Part shown: positions 12,301 to 22,900 of the stretch, piece after piece
Numbering within the stretch: position 1 is the first letter of the stretch
How the letters are laid out: every line of letters begins with the position of its first letter
Source of the DNA: Dendrocalamus latiflorus
Lineage: Eukaryota > Streptophyta > Magnoliopsida > Poales > Poaceae
Direction of reading: 5' to 3'
Length of the DNA stretch: 64,000 nucleotides
Assembly (NCBI GenBank): GCA_017311315.1
Contig: CM029660.1
Location: 32,218,410 to 32,282,409 of the forward strand
Notes under the pieces: generated by a model
What the model was told of the DNA's origin: nothing
What the model saw: the letters and a program-made list of their open reading frames with translations, nothing else
The model's database searches: none
Translations under genes and position numbers: made by a program

Positions 12301-14300
12301 CCGCACCCAGCTTCGCCGCGGCGTCTGGCATGTCTTGGTCCAGTGGCGCGGGATGTCCAGCGACGACGCCACCTGGGAGCAACTGCCACATTTTCAGGAG
12401 ATCTACCCCGACGTTCAGCTCGAGGACGAGCTGTTTGCGGAGGCAGGGAGAGATGTTATGGCCGGCATCCCGTATGAGCGTCGGAAACGCACGGGAGAAG
12501 TGCAAACCGGCCATTAGGAGAGTCCTTGGTCCATAAGACCTTCCCTCATTAGGTTTCTACCTTTTCTATCCATAAGCATTAGAATCTAGATTGATTTGTT
12601 AGGGAGGATAAATAGCCTCACCTGGGATTGAATAAAGCAAGCAGAGCAACTTTCGGTTGCAGGCTTCCCTGCGAAATCTCCTCCCCTGTTCCGCTGGTGC
12701 CCTAGCCTCACGGCTCCCTCACGCCGCCGGGTGGGGTTCAAGCCCCGGCCGCCGGTTGCTCACCGTTACTCCCTCCGGAACCTCCGCTATCCCCTAAGCC
12801 CTTCCATTGTTATTCGGGAACCAGGATAAACTTGCAAGGTGCATCTGAGAATACTTGTGTGATGGGAAAAAAAATTGCCCATCAATCAAAACAAATAGTG
12901 GTGCTTTGCAAATTTCAACCTTTTCTCTACATGAGAACTAAGAGCATTAAGCAGACATGCAGCAGGGTTCCACACATCGTCATCAAATAAACAAATTACC
13001 AGCCAAAATACAAAAGTTAAATTCTGGATACTGTACCCACAGTTTTGAAAACCGGAGCCAGCCATAAAACCAGAACCAAGTTGGTTTCGGTTTTCGCCGT
13101 GCAACTTGAATTCAGAAATTTTCAAAATATAATGAATGAAAGTTGAGAATTAGGCTCTAATATGCATGCTTGTATGGAGATTATGATAAGAAAAAAGGTC
13201 TGGCGTTCTTCCCAGGTTTTTACCCGTTTCTTGAACCCCAGTTGTACCTATACCCAGAATTCACACATTTCTTTGCCTAGCAAAAGGAAGGAATTGCATC
13301 TTATTTATATGAATGATAACAAATGTACAATCAAGCAAACAGTAGCACATATTGGGCAATGCCATATGTAGAACGGATAAATATGCTTCAAAATCAAAGA
13401 ACCATAGAAGTATCATTAATCTTTTATCTTTCAGTATACCTAGTGTGACCATATCCTCCTTAAAGCAGAAACCAACATGCAACAGCCCGAATATACCAAA
13501 TTTGGTTCTCTGTGGAGGACCTAGTCATAAAACAAACATGGGATCTCTATGTGTTTCACATGAGTTGTGTGGCATAACAGTACAAACTTCGACCTCCACA
13601 TTTGCCAATGGAAAATAATCCCCTCCACAGACCACAGCACACCATAAAATTGCCTTCTTGATCATGCCATACACCCCTAGCAGGAAGTCCGGAGGATCAG
13701 ATCTTGCTTCTACATGTAGTTGGCTACAAGCATATGGCCCCTATCCCATCAGATCCACTTCTACTAGCAACTCACAACAGAGTAAAAAATGTATTAGACA
13801 TACAAATATTTGCACCCCCACCGCAAGAAGAATTTACCTGTATGCTGACCTCCACCTTCTTATCCCCAATGGTTCTTCCCTCTCCAACAGCAACAACCTC
13901 GCCTCCCTGAGGCTTAGACTGCGCAGTCGATGGAAGCAAAATACCACCAACCGTCTTCTCCTCGGCAGCACCAAGCTTCACAAGCACTCTGTCTCCCAGA
14001 GGCTTGAATGAGGTATACTGCAGTTTTGAGAACAAATTGTGACTCATTACTGTAAAGCGCCAACAAGCACGTCCTAATCTACCGAAAATTGGGTGCATAA
14101 TGCATTGTATTGGCATGGTTGTATACCTTTGGGGTGACGACAGTGGCAGCCTTGACGACGAGGCTACGGAACGAGCGCCTGGACGAGCAGACTCCGAGGG
14201 CTGGCGGCGGCGAGACGCGGAGCCCGTGGAAAGACGCCAAGCCTTTCTTGGTGAAGGCCACCGCGGCTACTCCGGTACCAGAGAGCTGTGCCGACGACAT
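6328..14300 (-). CDS. CPN20: Chloroplast 20-kDa co-chaperonin (tandem GroES domains)
   Basis: The protein caps the plastid chaperonin Cpn60 and helps fold plastid proteins. Five coding exons join in frame with GT-AG borders: 14300-14127, 14017-13838, 7059-6904, 6739-6662 and 6501-6328 (58+60+52+26+57 residues = 253 aa, the usual length of plant Cpn20). Residues 1 to about 50 are Ser/Arg/Ala-rich, as in a plastid transit peptide, followed by two GroES (Cpn10) domains in tandem. The first contains FKPLGDRVLVK and a mobile-loop-like EEKTVGGILLP; the second contains MKPLNDRVLIK and EDKTAGGLILT. A 5'-UTR intron is likely: donor after 14781, acceptor before 14325. Coding intron 2 (13837-7060) is 6.8 kb because a gypsy element sits in it in the opposite orientation. 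All exons look intact, so the gene may still work if the intron is spliced. Confidence 0.93.
7612..7964 (+). repeat. 5' LTR of the gypsy element
   Basis: 353 bp, starts TGTTATGACC and ends CCCTTCCA. It matches 12454-12806 except for about three single-base transitions. Confidence 0.95.
7979..12517 (+). pseudogene. gag-pol polyprotein of the gypsy element, one frame with two amber stops
   Basis: A single frame runs from the ATG at 7979 to TAG at 12515-12517, 64 bp inside the 3' LTR, broken only by TAG at 8072 and TAG at 10235. Counting from 8075: a retrotransposon gag domain (about residues 90-230), a proline-rich linker, a zinc knuckle C-X2-C-X7-H-X-C (about 317), and an aspartic protease whose active-site triad reads Asp-Ser-Ser instead of Asp-Ser-Gly (about 395). 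Reverse transcriptase follows, with FFDD at 712-713. After the second stop come RNase H, an HHCC integrase zinc finger, a DDE integrase core (Asp near 11400, Asp near 11590, Glu near 11695) and a chromodomain (about 12290-12440). The amber codons look like CAG-to-TAG and TGG-to-TAG changes. This copy is probably non-autonomous. Confidence 0.92.
12454..12806 (+). repeat. 3' LTR of the gypsy element
   Basis: 353 bp, begins TGTTATGGCC and ends CTTCCA, followed by the TTGTT target duplication. The polyprotein stop codon lies inside it. Confidence 0.95.
12812..13837. other. Remainder of CPN20 coding intron 2
   Basis: Host intron sequence between the gypsy element and coding exon 2. Short frames have no recognisable similarity, and no further element was identified by eye. 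Confidence 0.6.
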
Positions 14301-14780
14301 TCTCGATTGCTCGCTGAACGAGTATCTGCGAATTGATACAGGCAAAGCAACACCTTGCTCAAAATTGGGCAAAAAAACAACTGAATAATTGATCGGAATC
14401 CATAGCCCTACCCCAATCTGAACAGAAAGACAATAAATCGCAGAAATTTCGAAACAAAGAGGTGGCAAATTTGTCCAGATTGAGCGCAGGGGCAAAAAGA
14501 ATGCACAGTCAACCACTCTCCAACCATGGGTAGGACAAGCCTCAGCTCCACTCGATTCGCGCAAAGATGCAATCCCGGTCAAATTAAGCCCTGCAAGAGT
14601 ACCAAATTCCACCCAAATCTACACACCACGCCACAAAACAAGCCAAAAAGAAAAAAGAAACCAAATAGGAGAAACAACCAACCAGATTGCGGCTACCAAA
14701 CTAACCCCAAAATCACTCGATGAATCCACCAAAACCTACACCCAGCAGGCGGGAATCGACCAGCAGTTACGAGTGGCTAC

Positions 14781-15000
14781 CTTCGAAGTGGCTCGACCGC
14801 CTCCGCTTCGGAATCCGACTGCCGTACGCGAGAAGAGAGCAGGAGAAGAGCAGCGGCTAAAGTGCTAAAGCAGAGCACCACCACTTTATCCCCAAACGCC
14901 GCGCTTCCGCTGCCCCGCGGCCGCGGGTTTATCCTGCTCCGATTTGAGGAGACATCCACCGGATTTGGGCCCCGGCGCTGGGATTTTGGATGGAATTTGG
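14781..15000 (-). promoter_or_regulatory. Probable 5'-UTR exon and promoter-proximal region of CPN20
   Basis: A good minus-strand donor (AAG/GTAGCC) at 14781/14780 pairs with an acceptor (TTCGCAG) before 14325. This suggests a non-coding first exon upstream of 14781. The sequence at 14860-14960 is GC-rich, as expected near a grass transcription start. No clear TATA box is seen, so the start site is an inference. Confidence 0.4.
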
Positions 15001-15074
15001 GTGGGTTTGGTTGGGTATGGTGTTCCTGAGGAGTACGTTACCCGGTCTGAGTTAAAGGTGAGGTCGAGGGCGCT

Positions 15075-15338
15075 TAGTTTGGCTGAAATAAGCTGATGTA
15101 TAACTTATTTTGTATTGTAAATGGTTTATTTTGTACTATAGTTATGGTAATATTTTGGCATAATTAAATTTAAAATAATTTAAAAATAGAAAAAATAGGT
15201 TAGCCTATCATGGACAATGCAAATGAATATGGGAAAAAAGAAAATGCTAAAAAACACAAAAAAAAGCCAAAAAGGCGGAAAAATTCGAAATTAAGAAATA
15301 GTGAACTAAAAGCCAAAAGCTAAAGCTGAAACGAATGG
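15075..15338. mobile_element. AT-rich MITE family copy 1
   Basis: About 265 bp sharing an ordered set of motifs with four other places in the window: GGCTGAAA near one end, then CATAATTAAATT, a GGTTAGCC block, GAATAYGGGAAAAAA, AATAGTGAA and an AGCTGAAA-like other end. Copies 2-5 are at 26351-26617, 32425-32692, 43960-44239 and 56812-56987. No coding capacity. Confidence 0.7.
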
Positions 15339-15483
15339 AACCAAGTTCATTGTAGTACACGTTGTAGCGACTTCATTTATGACGAGGATATAACCAATTC
15401 TCAAATTATTATTTATTTGTAAATAATATTCCTATGTCATTATACTCCTTAAGTATATCCTTTATCTATAAGGGAGAGATTTC

Positions 15484-15735
15484 ACAGGGTAGTCGAAAGA
15501 TCTTCTACGATCACCCCTTAGTCGTAAGCTCTTCTACGATCGATCCTTAGTTGTAAACTATTCTATAACCGATCCTTAATCATGAGCTCTTTTATGATAA
15601 CCCCTTAGTCGTAAATTCTTATACAACAGCTCCTTAGTCGTAAGTCATTCTACGACAACCACCCCTTGGTCATAAGCCTTTCATATGACCATTTCATAGT
15701 CGTAAGTTCTCCTACTACTAACATGTCTACGACAA
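15484..15735. repeat. Tandem array of TAGTCGTAAG...CTACGA dyad units
   Basis: Roughly eight imperfect units of about 30 bp repeat the pattern CTTAGTCGTAAG-n-TTCTACGA. Each unit is a short interrupted inverted repeat (TCGTA/TACGA). The flanking 15740-16140 has the look of LTR or promoter sequence but lacks clear termini, so the array is probably part of a degraded retrotransposon LTR. A second GTCGTAA-rich array lies in the solo LTR at 59422-60237. Confidence 0.55.
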
Positions 15736-16520
15736 CCCATTGCATCATGGGCCCGTCTAACAGGGCAGTTAGCATAAGTATTTATTATGTAAAATAAGTG
15801 TGCATAACTTCACCTTGGCAAAAACCACTGCACGATGAGTGAGTTATCACGTCTGTAATAACTCCTGTCGGACGGTTATTATTCGCAACATTAAGACGTC
15901 TCTTGATGAGGAGAAATCACCTCCTCCACACAAAGCTATACAAAAGGTGGACATCAGGGAAAAGAAAGGGAGGATCCGGGACACCCAAAAGAGAGTAAAA
16001 GTAGAGCAGGACATTTTCGTATTATTTTCTCCATTGTAATCATTTCATGAGCAATATCTATATAGAAAGTAGAGCTGTTATTCTCACAGCAGAAGGCCCG
16101 AACATGTATAAACATTGTCGTATCTCCTCTCTGCGTGATCATACCCCGTCCCCCGCCCCGCTAGCCTAGCGGGGCCCTACCCCCGTTCCCCATGGGGGGA
16201 GCACCGCCTGCCCCCACCCTTGATAAGGAAATTCCCCGCAGGGCCTTGCCCCCACGGGGGAAATTACCACCCCTACCCTCAGTTGGCGTAACCTGTCCCT
16301 CTCGATCGGCTTTGAAAGAGACGGAGAGAGAGAGAGAGAGAGAGACGGATGTGGGAGGGGAACAGGGAGAGAGATGTCCGTGGAATGGGGTGGGAGAGAT
16401 AAGTTGGCCTCCAACTGATGGTGATGGGCTGAAAAAATTCGAAATGAGCCGAAGTGGGCTTCTTTTGGAGTGGGCCGAGAAAAAATGTTTTCCCTGCTGG
16501 GAAGAACAAAACACAAGTGT
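15736..16520. other. Intergenic, possible LTR remnant and GA microsatellite
   Basis: 15740-16140 resembles LTR-type sequence without definable ends. Around 16160 a GC-rich dyad (GCTAGCCTAGCGGGG) occurs, and 16318-16345 is a (GA)n run. No gene was recognised. Confidence 0.4.
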
Positions 16521-16950
16521 ACTATTTATTCAGACATTGAAAAGAGTTTTCTGTTGCCAATACAAGTTTTTTACTTCAGTAGTGGAAACACCAGTGAACT
16601 GTTTACATTGGGAGATACAGAAACAGCACGTATATACAGTCTGATAGTTAACAAATTGTAAGATTACAATGAATGTCACAGATAAACACAGGGACCTTAT
16701 GAAATTCAAAACAGTTTTGTATGCCAAAAAAATTAATCAATGTCGATAAGTCACCCGATTTTAGTGGGAACAAAACGTCAAGAGCTCCCAATGATGCGGT
16801 TCGCTGAACATCTTCCGCCAGAAGCTTTTGATCAATTTTGTCAGTGAATTGGTTCTAGGTCTAACCTCAAAATAACACTAGGTGTGTATTGGATCCTTAA
16901 ATCTCTCAGTATCAAACAACGGTAAGAAGCACTTTGATTAAGTATTTACG

Positions 16951-19900
16951 TCAGGAACCTCTCCATGCATTTGCATCATCAGAAGCACTACAGGCTTGTG
17001 TTTGCGAAGGGATGCCACCAAGGTCACCATCCAAACTCATTTGTTGTACTTCAGCAGCTGATAATATTTTGATGCTCTTCACACAGCTCACAAACTCCCT
17101 ACAGATAAAGTTTCCCAAATCGTCAGGGGGGCCTGGTTGAGAAAGAGTTGCAACGAATACTGGATCCATGGTAACTGGTAAGGGAAGGGAAGAACTTACT
17201 CCCAGGGGTCATCCCCAACAAGGAGGATGTCATTCTCATGATCAACATAGACTAGCTTCCAATCCATTCTATAGGGATCTTCAGGCTTCCCTTGAATACC
17301 AAACATGCATGCAAGATCATGCCGAAGTTCATCGTAATTTCGATATCGTGTGATATCGATTGATCTCCCCACAGATCCACGCTTTTGAACCTTCAAATCA
17401 AGATGGTTTGACACATCACAAAAATTAATACTACTTGTGAATGAAATAAGGATAGCTTGAGAGTAAATGATGATCATTGGATACTACAATCACTTAAAGT
17501 TCTCAGTTTGGCACATCCAAAATTTCGAGTAAGACATAGTGATGATCCAGGACATGATGAGGATGTTTAGTCCTAGCTAAACCCGAACAACTCATGACAA
17601 AAATAGACATGGAGATGGCGAAGATATCACAAAGCCAACTTGCATGGAACACTTCAAATTTTACATTATCAGTTTGTACCAAACGATGTCACAATTGATC
17701 AGTGGGTCTTTTAGCTACATGCTACCTTATAGGTTGTGCTTCAGAAATACCACTCAATATCTCACTGACTTGTGGGCCAGGGCCCACTTCTCATACTCAC
17801 AACGGTGACTATTTTTGTGAATCGAAAAAATAGGGCAGCGTTCATCTAAAATTCCTCGACCTATTCAAAGAACTTTCTATACCCATGTGCTAAAAGAAAT
17901 ATTTCACTAATTTCCATAGCGTTTGCAAATGGGTTGATAAATACAGCTTGTTACATGAATTTGCAGGGTGATATCCAAATTAATTATTATTAACAACGAA
18001 ATCCTCAAGTATTTCTAGCCATAGTCCTCTGATCTCAAATCAAGTAAAACTTCCTCAAGTTAGACTGTTATAGACATGTATGCATCAAATAAGATCAGTT
18101 TTTATGTGTGCACCAAATATACTTCTCAAAAGCGAGCACTTCACAATTTTAATAGTGTGCACATGTAGGTATCCGTAATACAGACATTATTAAAGTAAAC
18201 GATACAAACCTTAGTGAAAGTTCTCATCCGCTGTGTTTGATTGTTCCACAAACCTTGGCTTGGCATTCCACCATCAGTAACAGCAACGTCACTAGAACAT
18301 CCAGGCTTGAAAGACATGTCAGGCACACCAAATGACTGGGAGCTGAATGCAGCAGAGGATAGTTCATTCTCGACCTCCCTGTGATCCCTTTGTCCAGAAG
18401 GCAGAGTGCAGATTGTAGTCCATTTGGGATCTCCTAGGGTTATGGATCTAGAGGGTTCTTTTCTAGTTCGTAATACACGGAGAGAGAGAGAGCAGTAGGG
18501 TTAGGGTACCGACCTTCCGATGTAGAGGAGGAAGAGGTAGCCATCTCGGCGGAGCGCGGGCACGGCGACGGTCGGGGAAGAACGGCGTCTCCCGGAGCGC
18601 GGCGATGCTGGCGGAGATGCAGATCCGGTGGAGGAGACGGACGGCGGTGGTGCTTCCCGTCGCTAGAGCGCCACCCTCGCAGATCGGGCTAGGGTTTGTC
18701 GGTGGGTCTGGCGGCGGCACGGTGAACCTCGACCTGCGTGCCGCCCCGGCCCCCACCTCTCTTTTATACGGCGCTGGCGACAGGGGCCCACCAGCCTATT
18801 GGGCTGGGCGCCCCCGATCAGGGCGCGAGCAAGGGGAGGGGATTTGGCCGTTGGGCCAAATGCCCTGCTGAGATCATTCTAACATTCTCCCCCTTGATCT
18901 CAATCTATACTTTATCTTTAATTACTTTTTGACTTTACACATTCCATCATAGATTAGTGCATAGAACATGTCTCATCGTCACGGTCAATCGCCGATAGAT
19001 TCAACAGCTACAATACACCTCTCTGTTCTGAAATAGTTACTTTAAACTTTTGGGCCATCTTTTAGTCCAGGAATCATAGGCTTTCCCTTAAACCCATGCC
19101 GGCTACATGTTCTCTGAACACGTTGGGTGGTAAGCCTTTGGTAAGCGGATCCGCTAACATCTTTGCGGTACTTATGTGCTCAAGACTTATAATTTGATCC
19201 CGAACTTTATCTTTCACAACATAATACTTTATGTCAATGTGTTTGGCAGCACCACTTGACTTATTGTTGTGGGCATACGTTACTGCGGGTTCGTTATCGC
19301 AGTACAACTTAAGTGGTCTATTGATGTCGTCAACCACTTTTAAACCGGGTATGAACTTCTTTAGCCAGTTCACCTGCCCCGTAGCCTCATAACATGCTAC
19401 AAACTCGGCATACATTGTGGACGATGTAGTGACGGTTTGTTTTGAGCTTTTCCACAATATAACTCCTTTAGCGAGAGTGAACACATATCCGGATGTAAAC
19501 TTTCTATCATCTCCCGCAAAATCAGAATCTGTATACCCCACTATATGGAGTGAATCTGATCTTCTGTATGTCATCATGAGGCCTTTTGTTCCTTGCAAAT
19601 AACGCAAGACTTTCTTTATCAATTTCCAATGTTCTATTCCAGGATTGCTCTGGAATCTGCCAAGTAACCCGGTAACAAATGTTAAGTCAGGGCGTGTGCA
19701 CACTTGAGCATACTGTAAGCTTCCGACAGCTGAAGCATATGGAACCGCTTTCATTTGATCGAGCTCGTATTGGTTCCTGGGGCATTGAAAATCCCCATAT
19801 CTGTCGCCCTTGACTATAGGTGCAGGTGAAGGACTACTTTTATGCATACCAAATTTCTTTAATACTTTCTCTGTGTATGCCTTTTGTGACAGTCCCAATA

Positions 19901-22900
19901 TCCCCTTGTTCCTATCCCGGTGAATTTCGATCCCTAGAACGAACGAAGCTTCACCAAGATCTTTCATATCAAAGTTTGAGGACAAAAACTTCTTTGTCTC
20001 CAGTAGCAGACTAACATCACTACTAGCTAGTAGGATATCATCCACATACAGGATTAGAAAGATAAACTTCCCATCTTTAAACTTTGCATAAACACAGTTG
20101 TCCTCAACATTCTCTTTAAACCCAAATTTTCTTATTGTACTGTCAAACTTCAAGTACCACTGTCTTGAAGCTTGCTTTAACCCATAAATCGATTTCTTTA
20201 GGCGGCATCCCATTCTTTCATTTTCTTCCACGACAAAACCTTTCGGTTGTGCCATGTAAACATTTTCCTCCAAATCCCCATTAAGAAATGTCGTCTTTAC
20301 ATCCATCTGATGTAACTCTAAATCATAATGTGCTACTAATGCCATTATGATTCTGAAGGAAACTTTACATGAGACTGGAGAAAATGTCTCATTGTAATCA
20401 ATCCCTTCTCTTTGCGTAAAACCTTTTGCCACAATTCGGGCTTTGTATCTTTCTATATTCCCTTGGGAGTCATGCTTTGTCTTGTAGACCCATTTACAGC
20501 CTACTGTTTTGGCTCCTTTAGGAATAATTTCCAAGTCCCAGACATTATTAGTCTTCATGGACCTCATTTCCTCTTCCATGGCCTCAAGCCATTTTGTTTC
20601 GCTTCTCATGGCATCTTCAAATGAGGTGGGATCATCCTCCATTTGAAATTCCTCTGTATGATAAATCTGATAATCATCAGAAATAGCTGATCTTCTTACT
20701 CTTTGAGACCTCCTCGGGGCCTCTTCATTTGGTACATCTACTGTTTGAGGCTGCTGTTGCTCCCCTTCATCTGTGGCAATAGGTTCTATATGATCCTGAA
20801 GAACAGGTTCTTCATTCTCATTCATTGTTGCCACGGGAGGAACAATAACAGGTGCTGGCACCACAGTGTCTTGCACCGTCGGTGCACTGACAGCAGGTAG
20901 TGTGAAGAATGGCTCTTGAATCATCGGAGTGGGCGCATACACCCGCTTCTCTTCAAGGTCAATCTCTCGAGCTACCATGCTCCCCCTCATCATTTCATCC
21001 TCTAAGAAGACAGCGTGTCTCGTTTCTACAAACTTTGTATATCTGTCTGGACAGTAGAAACGATAACCTTTTGACTTTTCAGGGTAGCCAATGAAATGGC
21101 AACTTACTGTTTTGGGATCAAGTTTCCCAAGGTTTGGGTTAAATACTTTAGCCTCAGCAGGACTCCCCCACACACATAAGTGGTTTAGTGAGGGAACTCT
21201 TCCTGTCCACAACTCGTACGGTGTTTTGGGCACCGACTTACTAGGCACTCTGTTGAGAATATGAATGGCGGTTTTCAACGCCTCCATCCATAAACTCAAT
21301 GGGAGTGTGGAGTAGCTCATCATACTTCGCACCATATCCATCAGGGTACGGTTGCGTCTTTCAGCTACTCCATTTTGCTGAGGTTCGCCCGGCATAGAAT
21401 ACTGAGCCACTATTCCATTTTCCTGTAAAAACCTTGCAAAAGGTCCAGGAACTTGTCCATATGGGGTATGTCGACCGTAGTACTCCCCCCACGATCAGAT
21501 CGGACTATCTTAATCTTTAAATCGTGTTGGTTTCAATTTCAGCCTTAAATATCTTGAATTTATCCAAGGCTTCATTTCTTTCTTTGATTGGATAAATATA
21601 TCCATAACGGAAGTAATCATCTGTGAATGTTATGAACGAGTCATATCCATCCACACTTTTCACAGGAAAAGTTCCACAAAAAACAGTGTGAATAATTTGT
21701 AGAACTCCTGTGCTTCTTTTAGCGTCTTTCTTTATTTTCTTTACATATTTTCCTTTAATGCATTCTCTGCATTGTTCTAAGTTTGAGAACTCTAATGGAG
21801 GAAGAATATCATTCTTAACTAGTCTTTCTATTCTCCCCCTCGAAATATGGCCTAAACGACAGTGCCATAATTTCGACGATTCATTATGAGTTCTCTTTCG
21901 TTTTCTGTTTTCATTTGAGACGAGGATTCAATCACTTTCTCGCACGCGACGTTCTCATTATCGCATACGACATTCACATCATCACATAATGACAACAAAT
22001 AAAGCTCGTTCTGTAAAATGGCAAGACCAACACATTCTTTATTAAACATTATTTCACACTTGCCATTTCCAAAATTGCAATCAATTCTTTTTCTTGTTAT
22101 CCCTCACATAGTTCACAGAACCACCATGTGAGGATTTGATTCTTTCTTCCTCTTGCACGCACATAGCTATGCACTTTTCCATGTCCCATTTCTCGGGCTG
22201 CATATTATAGTTGACAACAAAGGTGTCAAACTCTTTTGGCAAAGAAGCAAAAACCAAATGTATTAGGAACTCATCCTTGAGAGCCAAATCCATCGGTTTC
22301 AGTTTAGATGCCAAGTTGCTCATTCTAAGAATGTGCTCTCTTATGCCATTTCCACCGCCAGAATACCTCTCTGTTACCAGCTGCTTAATCAGCTGTGTAG
22401 CATAAGTCTTTGAAGAGCCAGTGAACTGACTCTTTATTTTATCAAGGTATTCAGTGACAGTGTCACACTCTGCAATTGAGCCCAGAATAGCAGGCTCAAT
22501 TGTGTTCTTTATCACAGCCATACATTTCTTGTTGGCTGTGGTCCATTTCTTATGATCAAGGTCATAAGATATCTGTAAGGGAGCATGATCCCTCTGTCTT
22601 TTCTGCCATGCAGTATCATCCTCATTTTCATCCCTCACCGGTGCCACAGGTTCTGTGGGACACGGTGTGGCGACACAATTCATATACAATGAGAACAATT
22701 AAACATAATAACAACAACTGCATGCATTGGTTTCAACGTTGGTTAAAATTAAAACATACAGTTGTTTACACATTAAATCTACATCACCGTTGGGCAGAAA
22801 TAGAAATAATGCATAAGAACATCAATTGAAACTATAATACTGTTAACAGCAAAATTATATGCCTTATTTCCAACATTGGTCAAAAATACGACATATAATT

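Larger units (their letters stand above)
7612..12806 (+). mobile_element. Full-length Ty3/gypsy chromovirus (Reina-like), 5195 bp
   Basis: The element has two 353-bp LTRs (7612-7964 and 12454-12806, TG...CA) and a 5-bp target duplication TTGTT (7607-7611 and 12807-12811). It has a primer site complementary to tRNA-iMet just inside the 5' LTR (TGGTATCAGA, 7968-7977) and a purine tract ending at 12453. By eye the two LTRs differ at three positions, all transitions, so the insertion is young. Small size, short LTRs, a single gag-pol frame and a C-terminal chromodomain fit the Reina clade of chromoviruses. It is in an intron of CPN20, antisense to that gene. Confidence 0.95.

Noticed and set aside
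13772..14612. Two minus-strand frames of 114 and 177 codons treated as separate small proteins.
   Set aside because: They are CPN20 exons 1 and 2 with unspliced intron sequence attached.
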